From Episyrphus balteatus (Eukaryota > Arthropoda > Insecta > Diptera > Syrphidae), in the NCBI RefSeq assembly GCF_945859705.1, contig NC_079138.1, positions 4,278,001 to 4,342,000 of the forward strand: a DNA stretch of 64,000 nucleotides, in the 5' to 3' direction. This document shows positions 55,917 to 64,000 of the stretch, piece after piece; position 1 is the first letter of the stretch; each line of letters begins with the position of its first letter. Both the position numbers and the translations under genes were made by a program. The notes below the pieces were generated by a model, which was not told where the DNA came from, did not search any database, and was given only the letters and a program-made list of their open reading frames with translations.

Positions 55917-57567
55917 TAAGGTAAAATTTTGTAATGCAAAAACAAAAGTTCTTGACTTTGTTTGTTTTTGATTAGAACAAGAAACGAAATTCAAAAAAAT
56001 TCTTCCTTCAGCCTAAATATTGGAAACTTTCATTTTTAAAGGTTATAATATTGAATATTTAAATCTTAAATGGCATTAAAGTAAACAATTTTTTTTTAAA
56101 TTTGTTTCTAAACTTCGGAACTAGGGATTAAAAATTCGATTTTTCAAAATCATGTGATATACAATTTATTTTACATAGACTTTAAATAAAAAAAAAATAT
56201 TTGAGGTGGAAGATTTCAATCTGAATTCGATATTAAGGCCGTGTGTGAATTGAGTTAAACATTTAGCCAAGGATATAGACACTATAGAGTTAAAAAAATA
56301 AAATTTCTGCTGTTAAAAATTTATCCTGTTCCGGGTGCAGATTAAATTTGTATCTTCACAGAATACATTTTTAATAAAAGGGGTTTTGTGTATTTTTGTA
56401 AATAAATGTTCAAAATAAACAAAGAAATTTGAAAAAATTAATTCAAGAACGTTGACCAAACATAAAACCACAACGCGTTTTGCTAGTTTGAAATTGTAAA
56501 TCTGTTTTTTGCAGCTTAAGAAAACTTTTAAGCCACGTCAAAAATATATCCATTAAATATTAAACACATGTTGTGTGGATGCCAAACATTTTTCTTTGGC
56601 TGAATAATTAACTCAATAAACAAACAGGCTAAGAGACAAGAACATCAATTTTTGTTTATTTCTAGATACTTTTTATAGAAACAAACCATCAGTAAGAGTC
56701 AATTTTTCATTTTATTGCTGTTTAAACCTTTGATTGTATCTAACGCTAACGCTCGCATCCAAAAATATGTAAAATAAAATTTGGTCGGTCTAAGCTAACC
56801 CCTTCCCGAAATGAAATCCTAGCTACGGCTATGTCAGGTGCGTATTTCAACTTGTTTTTGCCAAGTGAAATCAGTATTTAAAAAATATAACTTAAAAATT
56901 CTCGATTTTAGTGATTCTAAAACTGAATTAAAATCTGACTGTAGCAAGCTGTAACAGAATCTTAAAAATAATTAAATTTTTGAAGACTTAATTTCAGTAT
57001 TTTAAAAGAAAGATTTTTTTTTTGGAAAAGGAACTTATGTACATATAATAAGGACCATAAGAAGAAGAAAACGTAAACAAGAATTTGTTTTTGTTTTATG
57101 GACTTTATGAAATAAATTCAATTTGATGTTTTGTTTGACCTGGGCGAAAAACATCAAATTGAATATAATAAGGACCTTTACCAGTTTCTTTTAATTACAA
57201 ACAAAAAATAACACTTTCCGATGCTTAATGCAGTTTTTCTCGTATCGTTTTTATTTGAATATATTTTTATGTTCTTAGTAAATACACATACACATGCATG
57301 CTCGCATATACAGTTCTGTGCAAAACATATGCAACTGTTTCAACTGTTTTGTATGGAAGGAGGTGTTGTATGGCCTGTAATTTTTTTAGATGATTGTCAA
57401 ATGCATGATTTCAAATTGTGGTTGTATCCTTATTGAGTTTTGATAACTTAACACTTTCGTTGCCCGTTGGTCCAACATGTTTTTTGACTTGCAAGTTGCA
57501 TATGTTTTGCACAAAAAAATTTAATGATTCTTTTGTTATTTTATTTTTAAAACCCATTGAAAAATTA
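55917..57567. other. A+T-rich DNA with a hairpin and a small inverted-repeat segment
   Basis: A perfect stem of about 15 bp, TTCAATTTGATGTTTT (57118) with its complement near 57164, is flanked on each side by 'tataataaggacc'. A 20-bp perfect inverted repeat, TGTGCAAAACATATGCAACT, lies at 57317-57336 and 57494-57513 and may mark a small MITE. Nothing coding is supported. Confidence 0.45.
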
Positions 57568-58357
57568 TTTTTTTTTTTTTTTTATTAAAATTATACCCCT
57601 AGGGCGTCAATTTTCAATTCAATTTTGTTTTTATTGAACTTGTTATTTACAATTCACTTAAAATTAACTTATGTAAATATTATATATGGATAAACTTAAT
57701 TTAAAAAGTCTGTTGTCCTCGGGGTGTTCAGACCCGGATGTCCAGTTGTGGGATTGGTTGAGTTGGGTTGGTTTAGTTGGCGTTAGCCACGGTAATAAGC
57801 CGACTGGGTGTCGACGTAAAAGTTAACTTCTTCTTTGTCCATTGAAATTATGTTCTCAGGCAGTATATCCAAAGCGCAAAGGTACCTAGCTTCCGGATTT
57901 CGTTATTGGGCTGTCATTCTTCTCATCCGTTGATTGGGATGGTTGGCGATATTTCCTACCAGTATCATCGGCGATTGCAGTAGATACTATTGTCCAGTGG
58001 TATTATTTTTGCTTCCTCGTAGAGTCGCTTGTTGCTATAGTATTTCTGCCGCTGTCGGTCAAAGATGAGTCCGATGCACATTCTCAGTATTTTACTCTCG
58101 AACATTTGTAGTTCCTTCATGGCTGTCTTGGAGATGGTGTACCATACTGGAAAGCTGTAGGCAATGAATAGGTCGCAGAAGCTGCTTGTAGATCAAGAGT
58201 TTCATTGGTTGACTCAATCCTGTTCTTCTTTTCATCAGAGTGTGAAGGGCAAAGTTGGCTTTTTTGAGGACCAAACGGGAGTGATTGTTGAATCTGAGGA
58301 GCTCGTTAAAGTTGATTCCCAAGTACTTGGCGTTGCGTTTGGCTGTGTTTTTTTTTT
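57568..58357 (-). pseudogene. Jockey-type LINE, 5'-truncated 3' end (ORF2 C-terminus and poly(A))
   Basis: On the minus strand, from about 58357, the frames read AKYLGINFNELLRFNNHSR, KKANFALHTLMKRRT, GLSQPMKLLIYKQLLRP, then after a frameshift SFPVWYTISKTAMKELQMFE, RMCIGLIFDRQRQKYYSNKR and LYEEAK. Near the end comes DKEEVNFYVDTQSAYYRG. This order matches the C-terminal part of Jockey-clade ORF2 after the RT domain. The 3' UTR ends in A16 (T run at 57568-57583 on the plus strand). A second copy of the same 3' end lies at 62350-62907. It is inactive. Confidence 0.82.
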
Positions 58358-58787
58358 TTATTTTTTCCTTCAAATTTTGACTTTGAAGTCGAATTTTTTT
58401 TAAAACGATTGCTTGAAACAACTTCATTTTAAATTTAAAATTTATTGTAGAGTTCTGGCTTTTGAAAAAGGCATCATTCATAACTGTACCTAAGTTTTTT
58501 TTTTGATTTCGAGTAATTTTTTTATAAAATTGAACTTCCCTCCTAAACGAGGGGAGATCACCCCCTCTCATAGTAAAAAATGCTTGTGTTGAACTCTTCT
58601 ACGAGAATCCGTTACTATTTTTCACCGTCTTAAACAAGGGACAAAGTCTATTTTCTTATTCAAGTAGGTGGTTTAGCTTTGTGTTTGGTAGCTAAGAGGT
58701 CCTTTTTGAAGAAATAACACAAAAGTTGTTCGATCTCATCAAACCATGCATTAAGTGTATGAAATATGAATATACATAAATATATAC
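58358..58787 (-). repeat. Fragment related to the 2-kb foldback arm
   Basis: Around 58525-58615 the string 'cttccctcctaaacgagggg', 'agatcaccccctctc', 'aaaaaatgcttgtgttga' and 'tctacgagaatccgtta' parallels 'ctcccacctaaacgggga', 'tagacccccctccc' and 'aaaaacccgttatc' at about 31590-31680. The rest of the stretch is unrecognised. Confidence 0.5.
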
Positions 58788-59034
58788 ATATCGCTCATTT
58801 CCTTGAACACTGTCATAACTGGCTTTTCAGAAAACGAGTTTTAAAATTGGTAGCGATCTATTTTTGTATGTAAAAAGTTAGTTTCTAAAACAAAACTAGT
58901 GCTCCTTCTACGTCAATTTTTAATGTTAAGAAATGAGTTTTAGCATCAGGATTGAAGACTATACTAACTTCTGCATTAATAACTCAAAACTCGTGATATT
59001 TAAGTTATGACAGTATTCAAGTAAATGAGCGATA
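58788..59034. mobile_element. MITE with ATATCGCTCATTT ends
   Basis: The left arm ATATCGCTCATTTCCTTGAA then CACTGTCATAACT pairs with the complement of 58985-59034 (ATATCGCTCATTTACTTGAA, TACTGTCATAACT). CGAGTTTT follows in both. Its right edge coincides with the left edge of the next element. Confidence 0.7.
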
Positions 59035-59409
59035 TAGGAGAAGTGGGGGATAAGATAGTAGTAAAGTAAAATTGGCAATATAAAATAAGTGCCTTTTGGT
59101 ATGATCGATAACGTCTGTAGTTTGAGCAAGTTCGGTTGTGACTCCGAAAAGTTCCGGTAATGATTATTCATCGAATTGTTATCGTTCATGTGAAAAGTCA
59201 GTAGTATTTAATTTTTTTTTAAATAGAAAGTGAATATTCTGCGAAAGAAGGAGTCGTACAGATAAAATAAAATGGAAAAAATATTCCAGAACATTAGATA
59301 TGATATGACTGGGGCAAGACTGGCGCTAAATAATACTGTAAGTGATGATTCTGATGAATAGGACTTTGCAGACAGTATTTGCATCGCCTGCCTTCAACTG
59401 TTTTCTTAT

Positions 59410-60120
59410 TTTTGTTGTTTATAATGAGCGCGCACTTGGGTAGCCATAATATGTATGTAAACACAGTACGAGCTTTAATTTAAGAGTTCTGAACATTAAA
59501 ATGGGAGGAAAAAACTGATTCGGGTTATGCATTCCACGTTCTAGTGGTGCGACTAAAGAAAGAATCTCTGTATTTGACGGTACGTCCGAAATTGGGCTCA
59601 AGTGTAAACTGATGGGCATTCCTTGAAGTGCGAGTATTACGATTAAATTATTTAAGGGGAGGAATGCAGGTAGCTATTTCATTAGAACATTAAAAAAAAA
59701 AAAAAAACCTATAAAATAAGGACAGGCATGATACATTCCGGCGGTGCTCAAGGGTTGGGATTGTATCAGTAATGGGCCTATCACCTATCATTTTAAAAGC
59801 TCTATTGTGAATTATGTCCAAATAACTCAAGTGGGTCTTAGGAGCACCTGTCCAGATATGTGAATTATACTTGAGCTTTGGACGAATAATAAAGCTTTAT
59901 AAATTGTAGCCAGATCAGAAGGGGTGAAATATTTCTTACATCTTCGGAGCAAAACCTAAACATTCCGCAGAGTAGCTACATCGAATATGTGCTCATACCG
60001 CAGAAGGTGGTTTGTAATGAACATAGATCCAATCAAAAAACTGGTTGGATTAGGTGCAAAATGTGAACCAAATGGTACCACAAAGTTTTTGCTGGGGTGA
60101 GAACAAATGAAAATACCATA
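59410..60120 (-). pseudogene. LINE 3' fragment (C-terminal ORF2 region)
   Basis: Minus-strand frames near 59780-59950 read RCKKYFTPSDLATIYKAL, RPKLKYNSHIWTGAPKTHLS, YLDIIHNRAFKMIGDRPI and RRNVSCLSLFYR. Nearer the 3' end they read ELATCIPPLK, RTVKYRDSFFSRTTRTWNA and ESVFSSHFNVQ. This series is characteristic of the C-terminal region of insect LINEs related to the CR1/Jockey lineages (clade uncertain). Frameshifts and stops interrupt it. It differs from the Jockey copies at 57568 and 62350. Confidence 0.75.
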
Positions 60121-60128
60121 CAGGTGTT

Positions 60129-60520
60129 ATTGGGCGCATTCACGAAAGTAGTGACTACGTAGTCGAATTTCAACTAGCTTTTGGAATGCGAATTTGCACT
60201 ACAAAGCTAGTTGACAGATGAAATAGAAAAAAAAAATGTGTTTTGAGTGGTTTAAATAGCTTTTTTTTTTCTTGAAATTCCTCAATTTCCTAATTTATAT
60301 TCACATACTGCACAATTAATTTTATTTTATAATTCAAATTTTAAAATTCAAATAGAATTGTTTCCATCAAACATCTGACTGAGAAATTTCAACTAACTTT
60401 GAAGTCGAAATTTTTACACTACTTCGCGTCGGAGGGGAAATTTTAACAAATTTTTTAGTTCTTTTCAGCCAATCAGAACGAGTCGACTACGTAGTCACTA
60501 GGTTCGTGAATGCGCCCATT
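60129..60520. mobile_element. MITE (60132-60517), GGGCGCATTCACGAA ends
   Basis: A 15-bp perfect inverted repeat GGGCGCATTCACGAA is followed on both sides by GTGACTACGTAGTCGA. ATT flanks both ends (60129-60131 and 60518-60520), a 3-bp duplication; a TTA reading one base away is also possible. The 386 bp are non-coding and lie inside the 59035-60801 element. Confidence 0.85.
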
Positions 60521-60803
60521 ATTTCAAATAGATTGCATTTAAAACAAAAGAAACGGTCTTTCTATCAACAAAATTTGATAAAGCAGTCTTAATCCCATGT
60601 GGGGGCAAGACTGTTTTTGGTTAGATGTTTTTTCTATGATTTAATAAATAATTTTGTTTTAATGCTAGTACCCATATTAAATAAGTTGTTATCGGAAGGA
60701 TAAACTTAATGAATAAAAACTTATTTTAATAAAAGAGATTTTTTATTGGTTTTTAAGACAGTCAAACACTAAAGGAGCGGTCTTGCTTCCCACTTACCCT
60801 ATA

Positions 60804-61051
60804 TATTATTATGCATATCGAAAAAGTATTTATGCGTCTTGCTTCAACGGAATCCGAATCACAGTGGAAATGATTGGGAGGAGCAAATTTCTAAAAACAT
60901 TGACTTAATTTGGTAAAAAAAAAATTATTTAAAATCAACGGCTACACTCACAATAATAACTTTTTTTCTATTTTATTATTAAATAAAATGCAAACAAAAA
61001 TTTCCAACAGATTTTTCTCAAAATTTTATGTAATTAAGTTCTAATTTTATT
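60804..61051 (+). repeat. GGGGCAATTTTCTAA-type repeat fragment
   Basis: 'gggaggagcaaatttctaaa' near 60876 and 'aaaatcaacggctacactca' near 60932 match the dispersed repeat at 3125 and 37655. 'aaattttatgtaattaagtt' at 61021 also has a parallel there. Confidence 0.55.
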
Positions 61052-61790
61052 AGCTCCGTGAAGCCAGCAGAACTGCGACCTCAAAATTTTTGAACCAAAC
61101 TTGTCTAATTCGTTTGTCCACCGTTTGTCCATGTTTGTCCATCCATAATTTTCTTTTGTCCACCCTTCAAAAAAAATTTTAGAGCAAATTCTTTTTTTTT
61201 TATAGGAAAATCTCTAAAACGTTCAAATTTTGATATAGACGTAAAAAACCAACTGCAATCGTTTGTCCACCTCGAGTTCTTCGCGTATACCAAAAATCAT
61301 TGTTTGTCCACCCTCTGTTTAGGAGATATTCCAAAAAGAATTTTTTTATAGCAACTCTCAAAAAAATACTTTTTTTCAAAAATTCAAACGGCAATCGTTT
61401 GTCCACCTCGAGAACCAAAAAATCATCGTTTGTCCACCCAACGTTTAGGAGCTATAAAAAAAAAAAAAAAAATTGTACTGAAAAATTCAAAGTCCCCTAA
61501 AATCTCCAAAAAACTACTCTTTTTTAAAAATTCAAGTTTCTGTCGTTTGTTTTTTGAATATCTTCTAAACGTTGGGTGGACAAACGTATAGAAATCGAGG
61601 TGAATAAACGATTGCAGTTGGTTTTATACGTCTATATCAAAATTTGAGTGTTTTAGACGATTTTTCATTTTTCAGACTTCCTATAAAAAAAAAAAAGAAT
61701 TTGCTCTAAAATTTTTTTGAAGGGTGAACAAACGAAAATTTTGGGCGGACACACATTGGCAAACGATGGACACGGTGGCTTCACGGAGCT
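61052..61790. mobile_element. Foldback-like element with CGTTTGTCCACC repeats
   Basis: The ends AGCTCCGTGAAGCCA (61052-61066) and TGGCTTCACGGAGCT (61776-61790) are perfect inverts. Inside, TTTGTCCACC/TTTGTCCAT units occur at least eight times in the left two-thirds. Complements (GGTGGACAAACG, GGTGAACAAACG) occur in the right third. A longer pair, 'ccaactgcaatcg' near 61249 and 'cgattgcagttgg' near 61609, continues with 'tacgtctatatcaaaatttg'. No clear target duplication was seen. Confidence 0.78.
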
Positions 61791-62307
61791 TCACGAACCA
61801 GCTAACTTGGTTTTCATAGTCTTGAGAAAAACAAAAGAAGAAAAGCAAAAAACGTACTCAACAAGGAAATCATCATGAAAATACTAGGTACGGAAAATTA
61901 ATGATCAGCTTATTCCAATTAAAGCAAATCGAGTAAACTGGTCCTTCCATTCAGGTGATGATATATTATATCCCAGTACAATCACAAATATTTAATTCAC
62001 CGAGACAAATAAAGAAAACAACAATGTTTTTTTTATCGAGATCTAAATTTACCAATGGAAAAAATCATAAAAATTATAAACCGTACAAGTGGCTTAGCTA
62101 TGTTTTATATCACAAAATTCCAAGTTTCGTTTCTCATATTGTATGACTTGGAAAATGTAATGAATAAATAGAAGAAAAAAAGTTTAATGAACGGCCACGG
62201 TATTAATGGAATTCTGCGTTAATCCCAAATCAAAGTAAGTATTCAATAAATTTATGATTTCCATCCCCCCTAATAACACCCTTATTGAAATATGTTTTTA
62301 TTTTCAG
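61791..62307. other. Nothing firmly recognised; intron-like end before the CCT8 fragment
   Basis: The last bases, TGTTTTTATTTTCAG (ending 62307), resemble an intron 3' end preceding the CCT8-like sequence. No upstream exon was recognised. Confidence 0.35.
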
Positions 62308-62337
62308 ATTTTCAAGCTGGCCGAAGTATGTGATGGC

Positions 62338-62919
62338 ACCAACAACGTGCTACCTACAACGAAGAAGCAGTCAACTTTTAACGCCGTCACTCAGTCGGCA
62401 TATTACGGCGGGTAAACGCCAACCAACCCTACAACTGGACATCCGGGTACGAACACCCCGAGGACAACCTAGACAGCAGACTTTTTTAATTAAGTTTATC
62501 CATGTATTATATTTGTTTATATTTTATAACTTTATCATTGTTTAACCCTTTGTTTTCCGGTGGTTACAATAAGAAACCACCTTGTAAACTTTATTTTTTT
62601 ACTTTTTATCCCAATTAAATATATCAGCAAATACCTAGCTCAGAAGTTTACTAATATAATGATATTTACTAGTGCAATGGAAATATTTTTTTCTGGTGCG
62701 ATATTCAAGAAATATTTAAAGTTTTTTCAACGTTTTTTTAAATTTTTTTGAGAAAAAAATTGCTCCGGGCAACAAAGGGTTAACGTTAGGCTCCTTTTTT
62801 GCCAACAAAATTTTGTTTCTATCAATGTATCTTAGAAATATGTAAGTTATTTTAAGTCATTTGTAAATAGCAAGTTCAATAAACCAAATTTGAAATTGAA
62901 AAAAAAAACCAACAACGTG
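62338..62919 (+). mobile_element. Jockey-type LINE 3' end (62350-62907) with 12-bp TSD
   Basis: ACCAACAACGTG occurs at 62338-62349 and again at 62908-62919, a target duplication of LINE type. The insert ends in a short poly(A) at about 62898-62907. Its first part, with 'caactggacatccgggt' and 'gaacaccccgaggacaac', matches the 3' end of the minus-strand copy at 57568. The sequence between, 'aagtttatccatgtat' and 'gcaagttcaataaa', is the shared 3' UTR. It is strongly 5'-truncated and itself interrupted by a TTAA-flanked MITE. Confidence 0.88.
62542..62783. mobile_element. piggyBac-type MITE (62546-62779) with TTAA target
   Basis: CCCTTTGTTTTCCGG at the left and, in complement at the right, CCCTTTGTTGCCCGG are flanked by TTAA (62542-62545 and 62780-62783). 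A TTAA duplication with CCC-starting ends defines piggyBac-like elements. The 234-bp interior is non-coding. It interrupts the 3' UTR of the LINE, so it is younger than the LINE insertion. Confidence 0.85.
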
Positions 62920-63189
62920 TTAATCTTTGCTGGTGCCCTCCTCGAAGGAGCCGATTCTCTCTTCAATGCAATTGTAATCACCGATGGCTATGAGAGTATA
63001 ATGCACAATCGATTCCAGGACAGTCTGGCATCATCAAGCAGCATGGTTGGTCAGGTCTATGGTCAACAAGGAAATCATCACTGTATTGCTCGTAAAAGCT
63101 TGTGTTTGCCATGATGAAATAAATCGTTTAATTAAAATTTTGTGAACTGTTTTTGTCTCTTGTCTTGAAAGACTACAAAAGAAGATAAC

Positions 63190-64000
63190 ACTGGCCAACA
63201 ATTTTCAACTTTTTGAAATTTTCCAAAAAGATTTATGTCTATTTTTATAGATTTGGGTTCAGTAAGCTCAAAAATCATATTGATTTCTTTCTAGCAGCTC
63301 TAGTTTTTTATTTAATTTTTCACATTTGGAAAATATTCATACAAATTTTTTAGTTTTTTTTTATTTTGAGCGTTTATTAGAAAAATTTATATTAAACTTA
63401 ATGGATTTAGGGTCAGTAGTCCTGAAAATCACATTCATTTATTTCTAGGAGCTGAATTTTTTGAAATATTGGGGGTAATTTCGTACTTACTTTAAAGTAA
63501 TGCTTATTTTAACTGTTTGTTAACATTTTCCAGAAAATTTTTTGTTGAGCCTAATGCCTTTGGGTTCACAAACCCAAAAAATCACACTGGTTGCTTTCTA
63601 GGAGCTCTAGTTTTTTTTTTTAGACATTTTTCTTTTTCACATTTTGGGGATGATTTCTAGTGATGGGAAGTATCGAATGATTTGAACTATCGATAGTTAG
63701 TAATTGAATGATTTGAACTATCGAATCGTTCATTCATTCATAAAAACTATCGAATAAACTATCGAATAAAAACTATCGTATAAAAAAAACTATTCGAATG
63801 AAAAAACTATCGAAAGAAAAAACTATTCGAATGAAAATAGTAACTAAATGAATGAATGAATTTAAGCTATCGAATGAATGAATATTCTACAACTATCGAT
63901 AGTTTGATAGTTTTTATTCGATAGTTCCCATCACTAATGATTTCATATAATTTGTTTTTTTAGATTTTATTATTACAAGCGTTTTTAAAGTTTTGCTGGA
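63190..64000 (+). repeat. Tandem repeat, about 154-bp period, at least 3 units, running off the window
   Basis: The markers 'gatttgggttcag', 'gatttagggtcag' and 'cctttgggttcac' fall at about 63249, 63403 and 63556. Each is followed by 'aaaatca(t/c)att/act...tttctag(c/g)agct' and then a T-rich part and 'tttttcacattttgg'. A further partial unit continues after the inserted hAT MITE to the window edge. Units are diverged; it is non-coding. Confidence 0.75.
63650..63944. mobile_element. hAT MITE (63658-63936) with exact 8-bp TSD and ACTATCGAAT repeats
   Basis: The ends TAGTGATGGGAAGTATCGAA and, in complement, TAGTGATGGGAACTATCGAA are flanked by an exact 8-bp duplication ATGATTTC (63650-63657 and 63937-63944). 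The word ACTATCGA(A/T) recurs ten or so times through the 279 bp. It interrupts a unit of the tandem repeat. Confidence 0.92.

Larger units (their letters stand above)
59033..60803. mobile_element. Inverted-repeat element (59035-60801) with GGGGCAAGAC motifs, TA-flanked
   Basis: The ends TAGGAGAAGTGGG and, in complement, TAGGGTAAGTGGG are flanked by TA. The word GGGGCAAGACTG or variants occurs near both ends (about 59310, 60603 and, in complement, 60778). Inside lie a LINE fragment and a 386-bp MITE. The outer inverted repeat is only about 13 bp and partly mismatched, so the boundary is moderately supported. Confidence 0.6.
62308..63114 (+). pseudogene. CCT8: CCT8 (TCP-1 theta chaperonin) pseudogene fragment, split by a LINE
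   Basis: Bases 62308-62349 read KLAEVCDGTNNV (within a 14-codon stretch). After the inserted LINE the frame resumes at 62908 with TNNVLIFAGALLEGADSLF then ITDGYE, up to a stop at 63112-63114. This recalls CCT theta 'AEVGDGTNFVxxFAGALLE...DGYE', the apical-proximal ATP-binding GDGT region of the cytosolic folding chaperonin. GDGT has become CDGT. The C-terminal third matches the CCT8 'SIMSKQYGQ..FL..LVSKACV' region only if frameshifts are allowed (VYGQQ, then KACV in another frame). An AG acceptor-like site precedes it, so it may come from an unprocessed copy. It is a decayed fragment, not a working subunit gene. Confidence 0.68.

Overview
The window looks like intergenic or intronic DNA from an insect, probably a fly (Diptera). 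It is strongly A+T-rich, with long A and T runs and scattered TAGGTA/TACCTA words. The repeat content is typical of insect genomes: Jockey-type LINEs, Tc1-like, hAT-like, piggyBac-like and Foldback-like elements. I found no intact host gene, rRNA or canonical tRNA. The species cannot be fixed from this sequence. The only recognisable host coding sequence is a decayed fragment of the chaperonin subunit CCT8 (TCP-1 theta) near the right end, split by a LINE insertion.

Layout. 1-2.6 kb: small inverted-repeat elements. 2.9-4.3 kb: hAT-type element with an exact 8-bp target duplication. 4.3-7.1 kb: low-copy block with a more G+C-rich, CAG/CAC-containing core that could be regulatory. 7.6-10.7 kb: dispersed repeats. 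13.0-15.2 kb: hAT element with a transposase C-terminal remnant, itself invaded by at least three smaller elements. 18.1-19.7 kb: element with repeated CTCGAGCGCGTCAG subterminal motifs. 22.2-27.7 kb: 0.8-kb arms in opposite orientation flanking a dead LINE, which is split by a 919-bp element carrying tRNA-like Pol III boxes. 29.5-34.2 kb: nest of palindromes, with a 2-kb foldback inside an inverted-repeat element inside a hAT element, followed by a 1.1-kb foldback with TATA at both edges. 34.7-38.1 kb: small MITEs. 39.7-41.3 kb: a 7-bp array grading into a 10-bp array of about 59 units, abutting an inverted-repeat element. 42.0-44.6 kb: palindromic MITEs, several nested. 44.6-47.4 kb: low-copy T-rich DNA. 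47.4-50.0 kb: a Foldback-like element and a dead Tc1-like transposon. 51.3-52.9 kb: element with GTCCGGATACT motifs. 54.0-55.5 kb: a TTA-flanked MITE and an internally deleted hAT. 57.6-60.8 kb: two LINE 3' fragments, one inside a larger inverted-repeat element. 61.1-61.8 kb: foldback with CGTTTGTCCACC repeats. 62.3-63.1 kb: CCT8 pseudogene containing a Jockey copy, which contains a piggyBac-type MITE. 63.2-64.0 kb: tandem repeat of about 154 bp invaded by a hAT MITE.

Nothing here works together as an operon or pathway. What the window records is a history of transposition. Target-site duplications and split hosts give a relative order of insertion at several loci. The near-identical long inverted arms at 30.2-33.9 kb are the best candidates for biological activity, since a read-through transcript would fold into long double-stranded RNA. 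All boundaries were read by eye without database searches; family names rest on terminal repeats, target duplications and short protein motifs.
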